DNA from: Treponema sp.
Lineage (GTDB): Bacteria > Spirochaetota > Spirochaetia > Treponematales > Breznakiellaceae
Reading direction: 5' to 3'
Assembly: GCA_031284385.1 (NCBI GenBank)
Contig: JAISZZ010000119.1
Span: forward strand, 1-9,728
Length of the DNA stretch: 9,728 nt
Shown here: one piece after another, positions 1 to 5,491 of the stretch
Numbering within the stretch: position 1 is the first letter of the stretch
Layout of the letters: each line of letters opens with the position of its first letter
Program-made: the position numbers and the translations under genes
The notes under the pieces: model-generated
Seen by the model: the letters and a program-made list of their open reading frames with translations, nothing else
The model's database searches: none
What the model was told of the DNA's origin: nothing

Positions 1-77
1 CCCGACTCGTCGCAGGCCCAAAACAGCCCCGCCGCCAACACGATTGACGCGAGCCATACAAAATTACTCTTTTTCAT
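1..77 (-). CDS. N-terminus of a predicted lipoprotein (partial, runs off the window)
   Basis: The minus strand from 77 reads ATG and then 25 codons up to the window edge. The peptide begins MKKSNFVWLASIVL and continues to a cysteine at residue 22 (FWAC, followed by DES). This is a short basic N-region, a hydrophobic core and a lipobox-like stretch ending in Cys, which indicates a type II signal peptide. The lipobox is relaxed (FWAC rather than LxGC), as often seen in spirochaetes. A strong Shine-Dalgarno, GGAGG on the minus strand at 84-88, lies 6 nt before the ATG and fixes the start. Two promoter candidates lie upstream on the same strand (129-157 and 364-393). The mature protein is outside the window, so no function can be given. 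It should be anchored to a membrane by a lipidated cysteine. Confidence 0.75.
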   Translation of the reverse strand, partial: MKKSNFVWLASIVLAAGLFWACDES

Positions 78-128
78 AGTTTTCCTCCGTACATTTGCTT
101 GAGAATGGGTTTTCCGGCGTTAAAGCCG

Positions 129-157
129 TGTATATGTGTAAGTGAATTATGTGTAAA
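129..157 (-). promoter_or_regulatory. Candidate sigma-70 promoter (P2) for the lipoprotein gene
   Basis: On the minus strand, TTTACA (157-152) and TATACA (134-129) are separated by exactly 17 nt. They match the -35 consensus at 5 of 6 and the -10 consensus at 4 of 6. Transcription would start near 122, giving a leader of about 45 nt before the ATG at 77. The call is by eye only. Confidence 0.5.
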
Positions 158-193
158 TGAATGTGGTTTATCATCCGCGCCGCCTTTCCTAAG

Positions 194-230
194 GCTCAAA
201 AAAAGGCGCGTTACGCTTATTGTTTTGAGC
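194..230. repeat. Inverted repeat next to the G tract
   Basis: GCTCAAAA (194-201) and TTTTGAGC (223-230) form a perfect 8-bp stem with a 21-nt loop. The right arm ends exactly where the G tract starts. There is no T-run placed to make it an intrinsic terminator on either strand. It lies in the leader of any transcript made from the promoter at 364-393. Confidence 0.45.
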
Positions 231-244
231 GGGGGGGGGGGGGG
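231..244. repeat. Homopolymer tract of 14 G
   Basis: Fourteen consecutive G on the plus strand (C on the minus strand) lie between the two leftward promoter candidates, about 75 bp upstream of the P2 -35 box. Tracts of this length are prone to slipped-strand change, and in Treponema pallidum poly-G tracts near tpr promoters are known to affect transcription. Its true length in this assembly is uncertain, because such runs are also hard to sequence. Confidence 0.85.
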
Positions 245-363
245 ATTAAGTGAATTGTGTGTGTTAAATGGCGATGAACCGGGAACAACCGTGCCGCCGC
301 GCCTACGCGCCGCCTGTCAAAAGAGGTGTTGGGTGTGTCTGCCGCTGGGTTCATCATGTAGAC

Positions 364-393
364 AATATAGCACGGGATGGCGGGAAATGTCAA
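364..393 (-). promoter_or_regulatory. Candidate strong sigma-70 promoter (P1), leftward
   Basis: On the minus strand a perfect TTGACA (393-388) is followed by an 18-nt spacer and TATATT (369-364, 5 of 6 to the -10 consensus). The start would fall near 357. No gene begins soon after it, so the transcript would have a leader of about 280 nt crossing the G tract before reaching the lipoprotein ATG, or it would make a small RNA that I cannot delimit. A 9-bp tandem repeat abuts its -35 box. Confidence 0.55.
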
Positions 394-424
394 GCACGAA
401 CAGCACGAACAGCACGAACAGCAC
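393..424. repeat. 9-bp tandem repeat, about 3.5 copies, at the -35 box of P1
   Basis: AGCACGAAC is repeated perfectly at 393-401, 402-410 and 411-419, followed by a partial AGCAC (420-424). Read on the minus strand it is GTGCTGTTC three times, then GTGCT running into TTGACA. The repeat therefore sits directly upstream of the P1 -35 box and shares one base with it. It could be an operator array or a source of length variation. Confidence 0.8.
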
Positions 425-637
425 TTGCCTTGTTTGTGCGCTTGCCGCACGGAGGCTCATTGATGAGGGTACGGATTTTGTACCATACATCCTGCTTTAG
501 AATTCTTAAAGGTCTCAACATATACTTCAAGTTGGGGGTGCGGTTTTGCTTTTATGCCGCAATGCTGCGCATTGCTTATGGAGTTTGCCGCAAGCCAAGC
601 GCTTTCATATTTAACGCCGCTCAAATACTAGCGTTTT
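425..637. other. Spacer without a recognisable gene
   Basis: Short open frames exist here, but their translations are rich in Cys, Arg and His with no signal or domain pattern, and none has a ribosome binding site. I see no tRNA, no terminator with a T-run, and no rightward promoter with both boxes. It should contain the promoter and start region of the cyclase gene, but I cannot point to them with confidence. Confidence 0.4.
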
Positions 638-3427
638 TTGCCGTCTTTGTATAATATATATACGAGGCAGGTAATCCAAATCAGCAGTTTATCGGTTTAT
701 GAAGGAAATATTCCCATTGATGAAGTGCGCCGCACACATAATCGTATTCTGACAAAAGTAGCGAGTATCCGTAAAAACGACACGGCGCTTTCACGCGGAA
801 TACCGCCTCATCCTTCATCCACCGCCGGTACTGCGCCCCTTCGTCCTCAAGCTAGAGCGGTGAATCAACAGAGAATTCCCGCTAGACCACAGGCAAACGC
901 GGCGAATCAACAGAGAATTCCCGCTAGACCGCAGGCAAACGTGGTGAATCAACAGAGAATTCCCGCTAGACCGCAGGCAAACGCGGTGAATCAACAGAGA
1001 ATTCCCGCTAGACCGCAGGCAAACGTGGCGAATCAACAGAGAATTCCCGCTAGACCGCAGGCTGGCGCGGTGAATCAACAGAGAATTCCCGCTAGACCGC
1101 AGATGAGGACGGTGGCAGGTACTGGCGCTGTAAAACAAATGCCTGCCGATAAATACGATAAGGCGCATAACCCTTTTAGCAGCGGCATCGACCACCGCAA
1201 AGAACCAAAAGGAATTTGGGACGATATTTTAATACGGCAAAGCGCTAACGGAACCGGATACGGCAGAATACCAGAATTTTCTACGGATATTGACAATATA
1301 ATTGAGCTGGAGCCGTTGGACGATCCGCCTCCAAGAATCAGGGATGTCTCAATCGGCTCAGATAAAATTATACTCTCCGGATCAGGTCCCATAGTTGAGA
1401 GTATTAGCAGCAAAGAAGACTTAAAACAGCTTAAAAAAAGCGCTAAACAACGCACAACTACTGCCGTAAAAAAAAGAAAACCTGAAATTCGTACCGATAC
1501 CGCAGGCGATACCGGAGATTCGCAGAAAATTGAAGAGGCGGCGGCGGCAGATACCGGACAGACTGTTACAACTATTCCCCCGAAAATACGGTTTTCTATA
1601 TCCGTTAAATTAGTTACGATAGTTGCCATACTTCTTTTACTGTCCCTTGGTGCGATAACGGCGCTTGTTTCCATTCTTGTAAGCGCGGATGTAAAATTAA
1701 CTGCGGAAGATAACAATTTCAGCATAAATAGACGTACATCCGAAGCGGTTCAGACAGGATTGCACGGTATAAATTCCGCAGTTACCGTATTTTTTTATGA
1801 CATTGAATCTATCCGATACAATATTTCTTCCAACACTCAGGATGTCGAAGACGCGGCGGCGCGTTACTTTTTTGAGCAAAATGATCAAATCACGGCAATG
1901 CTAACGGATGACGGAAGTTATTTTGTAAACGAAACCTTTTTCAAGGAAAAAGGCGGAGACCGCAATATGCCAAAATCATGGTCAACAACGGCGGGCGCGG
2001 ATATTAAAGAAGCCGCGTTTGGCGTTATTTTACTGCGTAATGCGACGCCTTTCTTTGGAGCGCCTACGATTGTAATGCGGATGCCTGTAAATAATTCTAT
2101 GGTGGAAGTATTTTTTTCCTCCGAAACCCTAAATCTGCTGTTAGGTGGTGGAAATAATATTTCATATTTACTGAACGAAGAAGGCGATGTTTTACTTCAC
2201 CCCAATATTGATGTTTTATTAGGCGGATTAAATTTTAGTAATATTCCATTTGTAAAAAATATTCTTGAAAATTCAAATTCAAGAATACAAAATGTATATA
2301 CGGATGAAAATGGAAATGAATATTTTGGCGCTGTCCAACGTTTAAATATTGGCTCCACAGTGCTGCTGACAATAATACGTGCAAGCGTAGTTTTTGGAGG
2401 AATAGTTGAAACTACAACCAGAAATATAATTTTAAGCATAGTTGTGCTGATAATGTCTATCGTATTTATAGTTTTATTTTCTCAGACAATAAGCAGGCCT
2501 ATTCAATCGCTCACAAATGCCGTTACTAAAATGGAAGAAGGCGATTATAATCTTAATCTTACATATAATAGCAATGATGAACTCGGCGTATTGACGCAAA
2601 ATTTTATCGGCATGGGCAACAGTCTTGAAAACTTTGAAAAATTCACAAACAAGGCGATAGTAAAACTCGCGAAACAAGGAAAACTTTCCCGCAGCGGTGT
2701 TAATAAAAAAGCTACAATATGTTTTGCGCTTATACGTGATTTCCATGAAATAGCAGATGGTCTTGATGCCGTCTCTATTGTCGATTTTGTCAATGAATAT
2801 CTGCGTTTTATGGTTCCATGTGTTGCAGAAAACGGCGGCAATGTTGATAAATTTCTTACGCAGGGAGGCGTTATCATAATGGCGCTGTGGGGAACTCCTG
2901 AAACGGCGGGCAGCTCGGAAAAAGATGCGCTAAATTGTATATGCGCCGCCCTTTCCATGCGCGCCGCGTTGTGTTGTCTCAATAAAAATCGAATACGCAA
3001 ATTCGGAAATCAGATGCCGCTTATAAAACTTGGCTGCGGCATAAATACCGGCGATGTAGTCGCCGGACAAATAGGCAGCGAGAAACGCATGGAATACACG
3101 GTTATCGGCGATGCCGTAAATCTCGCCGCCCGTATCGAAGGGCCAAATGATCTGTTTGACACGGATATTCTAATTTCTGAAGAAACATATCGATATGTGA
3201 GCGATTATTTAATTACAAAAGAAATGCAAAGTATCGAAGTGAAGGGCAAAGAAAAACCTCTACGCATATATTCTGTCATAAATATTCGAGATCCAATGAT
3301 AACTTCATCAATGCTTGAGCGTTTACAAAAACTGCCGGGAATAGACATTGATATTTGCAAACAATGTATAGGACCCGACGGCCCGCGTTCACTGGAAGAA
3401 GTTCGCAGCAGATGGCGCGCTAAATAG
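638..3427 (+). CDS. Membrane-bound class III nucleotide cyclase-like sensor, probably catalytically degenerate
   Basis: This is a 929-residue protein if it starts at TTG 638. The start is uncertain: no ATG occurs in frame until residue 156, TTG 647 and GTG 725 are alternatives, and none has a well-spaced ribosome binding site. Layout: a disordered cytoplasmic region 1-318 with six 14-residue repeats (71-154); TM1 about 325-348; a Cache-like extracytoplasmic sensor about 350-594; TM2 about 596-616; HAMP about 617-669; class III cyclase domain about 690-880; and a tail with CxxC (Cys907, Cys910). Family residues kept are the substrate lysine Lys738 (VDKF), Thr821 (YTVIG), Asn828 and Arg832 (VNLAAR). 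Both metal aspartates look lost: the FAD site reads FAL (Leu698), and the KFxGD site reads KFLTQ (Gln742) with about three extra residues before IMALWG. Family members make cAMP from ATP; this one may bind nucleotide without turnover. It converges on glnB. Confidence 0.85.
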   Translation: MPSLYNIYTRQVIQISSLSVYEGNIPIDEVRRTHNRILTKVASIRKNDTALSRGIPPHPSSTAGTAPLRPQARAVNQQRIPARPQANAANQQRIPARPQANVVNQQRIPARPQANAVNQQRIPARPQANVANQQRIPARPQAGAVNQQRIPARPQMRTVAGTGAVKQMPADKYDKAHNPFSSGIDHRKEPKGIWDDILIRQSANGTGYGRIPEFSTDIDNIIELEPLDDPPPRIRDVSIGSDKIILSGSGPIVESISSKEDLKQLKKSAKQRTTTAVKKRKPEIRTDTAGDTGDSQKIEEAAAADTGQTVTTIPPKIRFSISVKLVTIVAILLLLSLGAITALVSILVSADVKLTAEDNNFSINRRTSEAVQTGLHGINSAVTVFFYDIESIRYNISSNTQDVEDAAARYFFEQNDQITAMLTDDGSYFVNETFFKEKGGDRNMPKSWSTTAGADIKEAAFGVILLRNATPFFGAPTIVMRMPVNNSMVEVFFSSETLNLLLGGGNNISYLLNEEGDVLLHPNIDVLLGGLNFSNIPFVKNILENSNSRIQNVYTDENGNEYFGAVQRLNIGSTVLLTIIRASVVFGGIVETTTRNIILSIVVLIMSIVFIVLFSQTISRPIQSLTNAVTKMEEGDYNLNLTYNSNDELGVLTQNFIGMGNSLENFEKFTNKAIVKLAKQGKLSRSGVNKKATICFALIRDFHEIADGLDAVSIVDFVNEYLRFMVPCVAENGGNVDKFLTQGGVIIMALWGTPETAGSSEKDALNCICAALSMRAALCCLNKNRIRKFGNQMPLIKLGCGINTGDVVAGQIGSEKRMEYTVIGDAVNLAARIEGPNDLFDTDILISEETYRYVSDYLITKEMQSIEVKGKEKPLRIYSVINIRDPMITSSMLERLQKLPGIDIDICKQCIGPDGPRSLEEVRSRWRAK
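848..1099 (+). repeat. Six in-frame 42-bp tandem repeats inside the cyclase gene
   Basis: The unit encodes 14 residues ending NQQRIPARP, six times without interruption (residues 71-154). All copies share AATCAACAGAGAATTCCC. Copies 2 to 5 differ only at two C/T positions, which swap GCG (Ala) and GTG (Val). The four copies show all four combinations: AA, VV, AV and VA. Copies 1 and 6 differ more at their first codons. The near-identity points to recent expansion and likely variation in copy number. The peptide is basic, rich in Gln, Arg and Pro, and probably disordered. Confidence 0.95.
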
Positions 3428-3477
3428 CTCGCTAAGAGTAGCGCGCTAAATTAATTTAGCGCGCTATTTAGCGTGTT
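3414..3477. repeat. Nested palindromes at the 3' end of the cyclase gene
   Basis: A perfect 28-bp palindrome lies at 3439-3466, centred on TTAA. A second pair, CGCTAAATAGC (3418-3428, covering the stop codon) and GCTATTTAGCG (3463-3473), can form an 11-bp stem around it. The right arms overlap at 3463-3466, so the full forms compete. A shortened inner stem (3443-3462) could coexist with the outer one. No T-run follows on the plus strand, so this is not a classic intrinsic terminator. It may still end or protect the cyclase mRNA. Confidence 0.7.
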
Positions 3478-3484
3478 AAAACGA

Positions 3485-3521
3485 CAAAAAAAGGCGCGAT
3501 TCAATTTGTTGAACCGCGCCT
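3485..3521 (-). terminator. Intrinsic terminator of the amtB-glnB operon
   Basis: Read on the minus strand, AGGCGCG (3521-3515) pairs with CGCGCCT (3498-3492). After one mismatch, five inner pairs extend the stem to a 4-nt loop (3508-3505). A run of T follows directly, complementary to the A-run at 3486-3492. The hairpin begins about 22 bp past the glnB stop codon, which is a normal distance. Confidence 0.85.
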
Positions 3522-3543
3522 CCCCACCACCTTTTTCCCGGGT

Positions 3544-3885
3544 TTATCCTATCGCGCTGGCACCGGTTTCTCCGGTGCGAATGCGGATACATTCTTCTAT
3601 GGGCAGGACAAAAATTTTGCCATCACCAATATCTCCAGAGCGCGCGCCCTTGATTATCGCATCAACGGTCGGCTTAACGAAATTGTCGTTTACAGCCACT
3701 TCGATACGCACTTTTTTTAACAGATTTACTTCCATTTCAACACCGCGGTAATGCTCGGTGTAGCCTTTTTGCTGGCCGCAGCCCAACGCGTTAGTTACCG
3801 AAAGTTTGTATACCTCAGTCTTGTACAATTCCTGCTTAACTTCATTCAACGCATGAGGTTGAATATACGCAACAATTAACTTCAT
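3544..3885 (-). CDS. glnB: PII nitrogen regulatory protein, without the uridylylation tyrosine
   Basis: This 113-residue protein is full length for the PII family and aligns without gaps to Escherichia coli GlnB numbering over residues 1-108. PII trimers bind ATP or ADP and 2-oxoglutarate in the cytoplasm, and insert their T-loops into AmtB to close it. Visible family residues are Gln39, Lys40, Arg47, Lys58, the GDGKIFV stretch with Lys90, and Arg101 and Arg103 (IRIRTGE). Residue 51, the tyrosine that GlnD uridylylates, is Met here (RGVEMEV); Tyr46 remains. Position 38 is Gln rather than Arg. The gene starts only 9 nt after the amtB stop, with GGGGCGG just before its ATG as ribosome binding site. 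This linkage suggests a GlnK-like role towards AmtB, so glnK would also be a fair name. Control is probably by ligands rather than by uridylylation at residue 51. Confidence 0.95.
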   Translation of the reverse strand: MKLIVAYIQPHALNEVKQELYKTEVYKLSVTNALGCGQQKGYTEHYRGVEMEVNLLKKVRIEVAVNDNFVKPTVDAIIKGARSGDIGDGKIFVLPIEECIRIRTGETGASAIG

Positions 3886-3894
3886 CGCCGCCCC

Positions 3895-5217
3895 CTACAT
3901 ATTGCTAAAGATCTGGAAGCCCGCGTAGGCATCCGCCTTATGTTCGGTAATATCAAGCCCCTGAAGTTCTTCTTTTTGCGAAACACGAAGTCCGGTAATA
4001 GCTTTGATAACAACAAACAGGATGAGGCTGGTGATTGCCGCCCATGCGCCTACGCTTACAATGCCTAACGCTTGAACGCCAAGTTGAGCCGTGCCGCCGC
4101 CGTGCAGTAAACCCACCGCCGTACCTTCGACATTTCCCCAGATACCTACGGCAAGAGTGCCCCAGATGCCGCAAGCAAGGTGAACGGAAGAAGCGCCGAC
4201 AGGATCATCAATTTTTAGAACCTTGTCGATGAATTCGACTGAAAGCACTACGAGTACGCCTCCGATGAGTCCGATTATGATTGAGGCCGCCGGAGATACC
4301 ACGCCGCAAGGCGCGGTTATCGAAACGAGACCGGCAAGCGCGCCGTTCATCGACATCGAAGCGTCCGGTTTCTTGAACCAAACCCAAGATGTAGCGAGCG
4401 CCCCTACCGTGCCTGCCGCCGCCGCCAACGTTGTCGTAACGCAGACGCGGGCTATGTCGGGGCTTGAGCCGGAAAGAGTGGACGCACCGTTAAAGCCGTA
4501 CCAGCCGAACCAGAGCAGGAATATGCCCGTCATCGCAAGCGGCATACTATGTCCGGGGAATGCCTTCACCGAAACAGTACCGTCAGGGCCTTTTACATAC
4601 TTGCCTACACGAGGGCCTAAAACCAAAGCGCCCATCAGGGCAGCCCAGCCACCCACTGAATGTACTACGGTTGAACCGGCAAAATCATGGAAACCAAGTT
4701 CAGAAAGCCAGCCGCCTCCCCATATCCAATGCCCGGAAACAGGGTATATGAATGCCGAGATGAAGCAGGTGTAAATCAGATAAGACTTAAACTGCGTCCG
4801 CTCTGCCATTGCGCCCGAAACTATTGTGGCGGCAGTCGCCGCGAACACAACTTGGAAGAACCAGTCGCGGTAGTATACGGGGTCATCCATAACATTTTTG
4901 AAAAAATCCGATGTTCCGATAAGGCCGCCTAAAGCATCCGCCCCATACATAAGCCCCCAACCGATGGCCCAGTACACGATGGCACCGATACAAAAGTCCA
5001 TTAAGTTCTTCATCACGATATTTGTCGCGTTTTTCGCACGGGTAAGCCCCGTTTCAACAAGCGCAAACCCGGCCTGCATTATAAACACGAGCGCGGCGCC
5101 AAGAAAGAGCCAAATCATGTCCAGCGCGTTTTCTATCGTCCATTCATCCTGTGCAAAAACAGAACCGGCCACAACCAGTCCCATCAATACAGCCGCAATT
5201 AACTTTTTTTTTCGCAT
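3895..5217 (-). CDS. amtB: Ammonium channel/transporter of the Amt family
   Basis: This 440-residue inner-membrane protein conducts ammonium as NH3 or NH4+. The start is ATG 5217: it follows AGGAGG with 5 nt spacing and begins a signal peptide (MRKKKLIAAVLMG, cleavage likely after VFA at residue 22). The open frame extends 19 codons upstream but has no such site there. Family marks in order: GFALVETGLTRAKN (50-63), AERTQFKSY (138-146), GHWIWGGGW (162-170), HDFAGSTVVH with Asp178 and pore His186, DDPVGASSVH with the second pore His346, and the conserved C-terminal control tail GLRVSQKEE followed by GLDITEH (to about 426). Length and order match the family with no break. glnB follows 9 nt downstream, the classic pair in which PII blocks the channel when nitrogen is ample. 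A sigma-54 promoter match lies about 35 nt upstream. Confidence 0.97.
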   Translation of the reverse strand: MRKKKLIAAVLMGLVVAGSVFAQDEWTIENALDMIWLFLGAALVFIMQAGFALVETGLTRAKNATNIVMKNLMDFCIGAIVYWAIGWGLMYGADALGGLIGTSDFFKNVMDDPVYYRDWFFQVVFAATAATIVSGAMAERTQFKSYLIYTCFISAFIYPVSGHWIWGGGWLSELGFHDFAGSTVVHSVGGWAALMGALVLGPRVGKYVKGPDGTVSVKAFPGHSMPLAMTGIFLLWFGWYGFNGASTLSGSSPDIARVCVTTTLAAAAGTVGALATSWVWFKKPDASMSMNGALAGLVSITAPCGVVSPAASIIIGLIGGVLVVLSVEFIDKVLKIDDPVGASSVHLACGIWGTLAVGIWGNVEGTAVGLLHGGGTAQLGVQALGIVSVGAWAAITSLILFVVIKAITGLRVSQKEELQGLDITEHKADAYAGFQIFSNM

Positions 5218-5220
5218 TTT

Positions 5221-5227
5221 TCCTCCT
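5221..5227 (-). promoter_or_regulatory. Ribosome binding site fixing the amtB start
   Basis: The minus strand reads AGGAGGA just upstream of ATG 5217, with 5 nt between AGGAGG and the codon. This selects the start that gives a clean signal peptide over the upstream in-frame codon at 5274. Confidence 0.85.
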
Positions 5228-5251
5228 GCGAGTATTTTTATATAGAAATAT

Positions 5252-5270
5252 AAAGCAGGAAGTGTGCCAA
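5252..5270 (-). promoter_or_regulatory. Sigma-54 (RpoN) promoter of amtB-glnB
   Basis: The minus strand reads TTGGCACACTTCCTGCTTT. The -24 element TTGGCAC is perfect. The -12 element is CTGC instead of TTGC. The invariant GG (5268-5267) and GC (5256-5255) are separated by exactly 10 nt, the spacing this sigma factor needs. Transcription would begin near 5243, leaving a leader of about 26 nt before the amtB ATG. Sigma-54 control of amt-PII operons is well known. I see no clear NtrC site (GCAC-N-GTGC type) in the spacer upstream. Confidence 0.8.
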
Positions 5271-5491
5271 TCAACAGTATATTTTAAATATTTGTATGTA
5301 ATTAGTATCAAAAATGTAAGGGACTGTAAATTCATCCCATCATTGTTACAAAATAGTAGTTTTTCAAACAGTCCGCTCGCCGGTATTTTTGGGTGTAGTA
5401 GACTTAAATTTTATTTTTATCGGCATAATTCAATTTATGTTACAATTTTGTAGCTAAAAACAACATTACTACATAATTGTATGTTTTATAA
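5271..5491. other. AT-rich spacer upstream of amtB
   Basis: No gene is visible. The stretch should hold the activator sites for the sigma-54 promoter and the 3' end of the leftward gene that stops at 5492. Small inverted repeats are present: GGACTGT (5321-5327) with ACAGTCC (5368-5374), TACAA with TTGTA at 5441-5452, and ACATA with TATGT at 5471-5484. The last could be a weak terminator for the upstream gene, but its stem is AT-only apart from one pair and no T-run follows directly. Confidence 0.4.

Larger units (their letters stand above)
139..270. repeat. Duplicated promoter-like element (139-159 and 247-270)
   Basis: The plus strand carries TAAGTGAATT at 139-148 and again at 247-256. Each copy is followed by a GT-rich run and then AAATG, at 155-159 and 266-270. 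The left copy is the segment that contains the -35 box and spacer of P2. In the right copy the place where a -10 box would fall, read leftward, is taken by the homopolymer at 231-244. This looks like a partial duplication around the G tract. Confidence 0.45.

Noticed and set aside
204..304. AGGCGCG (204-210) and CGCGCCT (298-304) with a T-run after it on the minus strand, as a terminator for P1
   Set aside because: The loop would be 87 nt; too long for an efficient intrinsic terminator.
99..654. Three overlapping open frames of 77-133 codons in the region before the cyclase
   Set aside because: They run through the G tract and the 9-bp repeat, have odd Cys/Arg/Thr-rich translations, lack ribosome binding sites and show no domain or signal pattern.
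650..655. Perfect TATAAT box on the plus strand
   Set aside because: No -35 box at 16-18 nt, no properly placed TG extension, and it lies after the TTG start candidates. It was not called as a promoter, though it bears on the start question.
848..1099. CRISPR-like array
   Set aside because: The repeats are contiguous without unique spacers, in frame, and inside a coding sequence.
815..1725. Long minus-strand frames opposite the start of the cyclase gene
   Set aside because: They are open only because they lie opposite the repeats and a coding region of good quality; the translated repeats are not protein-like and no start signal is seen.
4223..4774. Plus-strand 183-codon frame inside amtB, and other frames there
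   Set aside because: Antisense shadow of a clearly conserved Amt gene; the translation has no recognisable features and no ribosome binding site.
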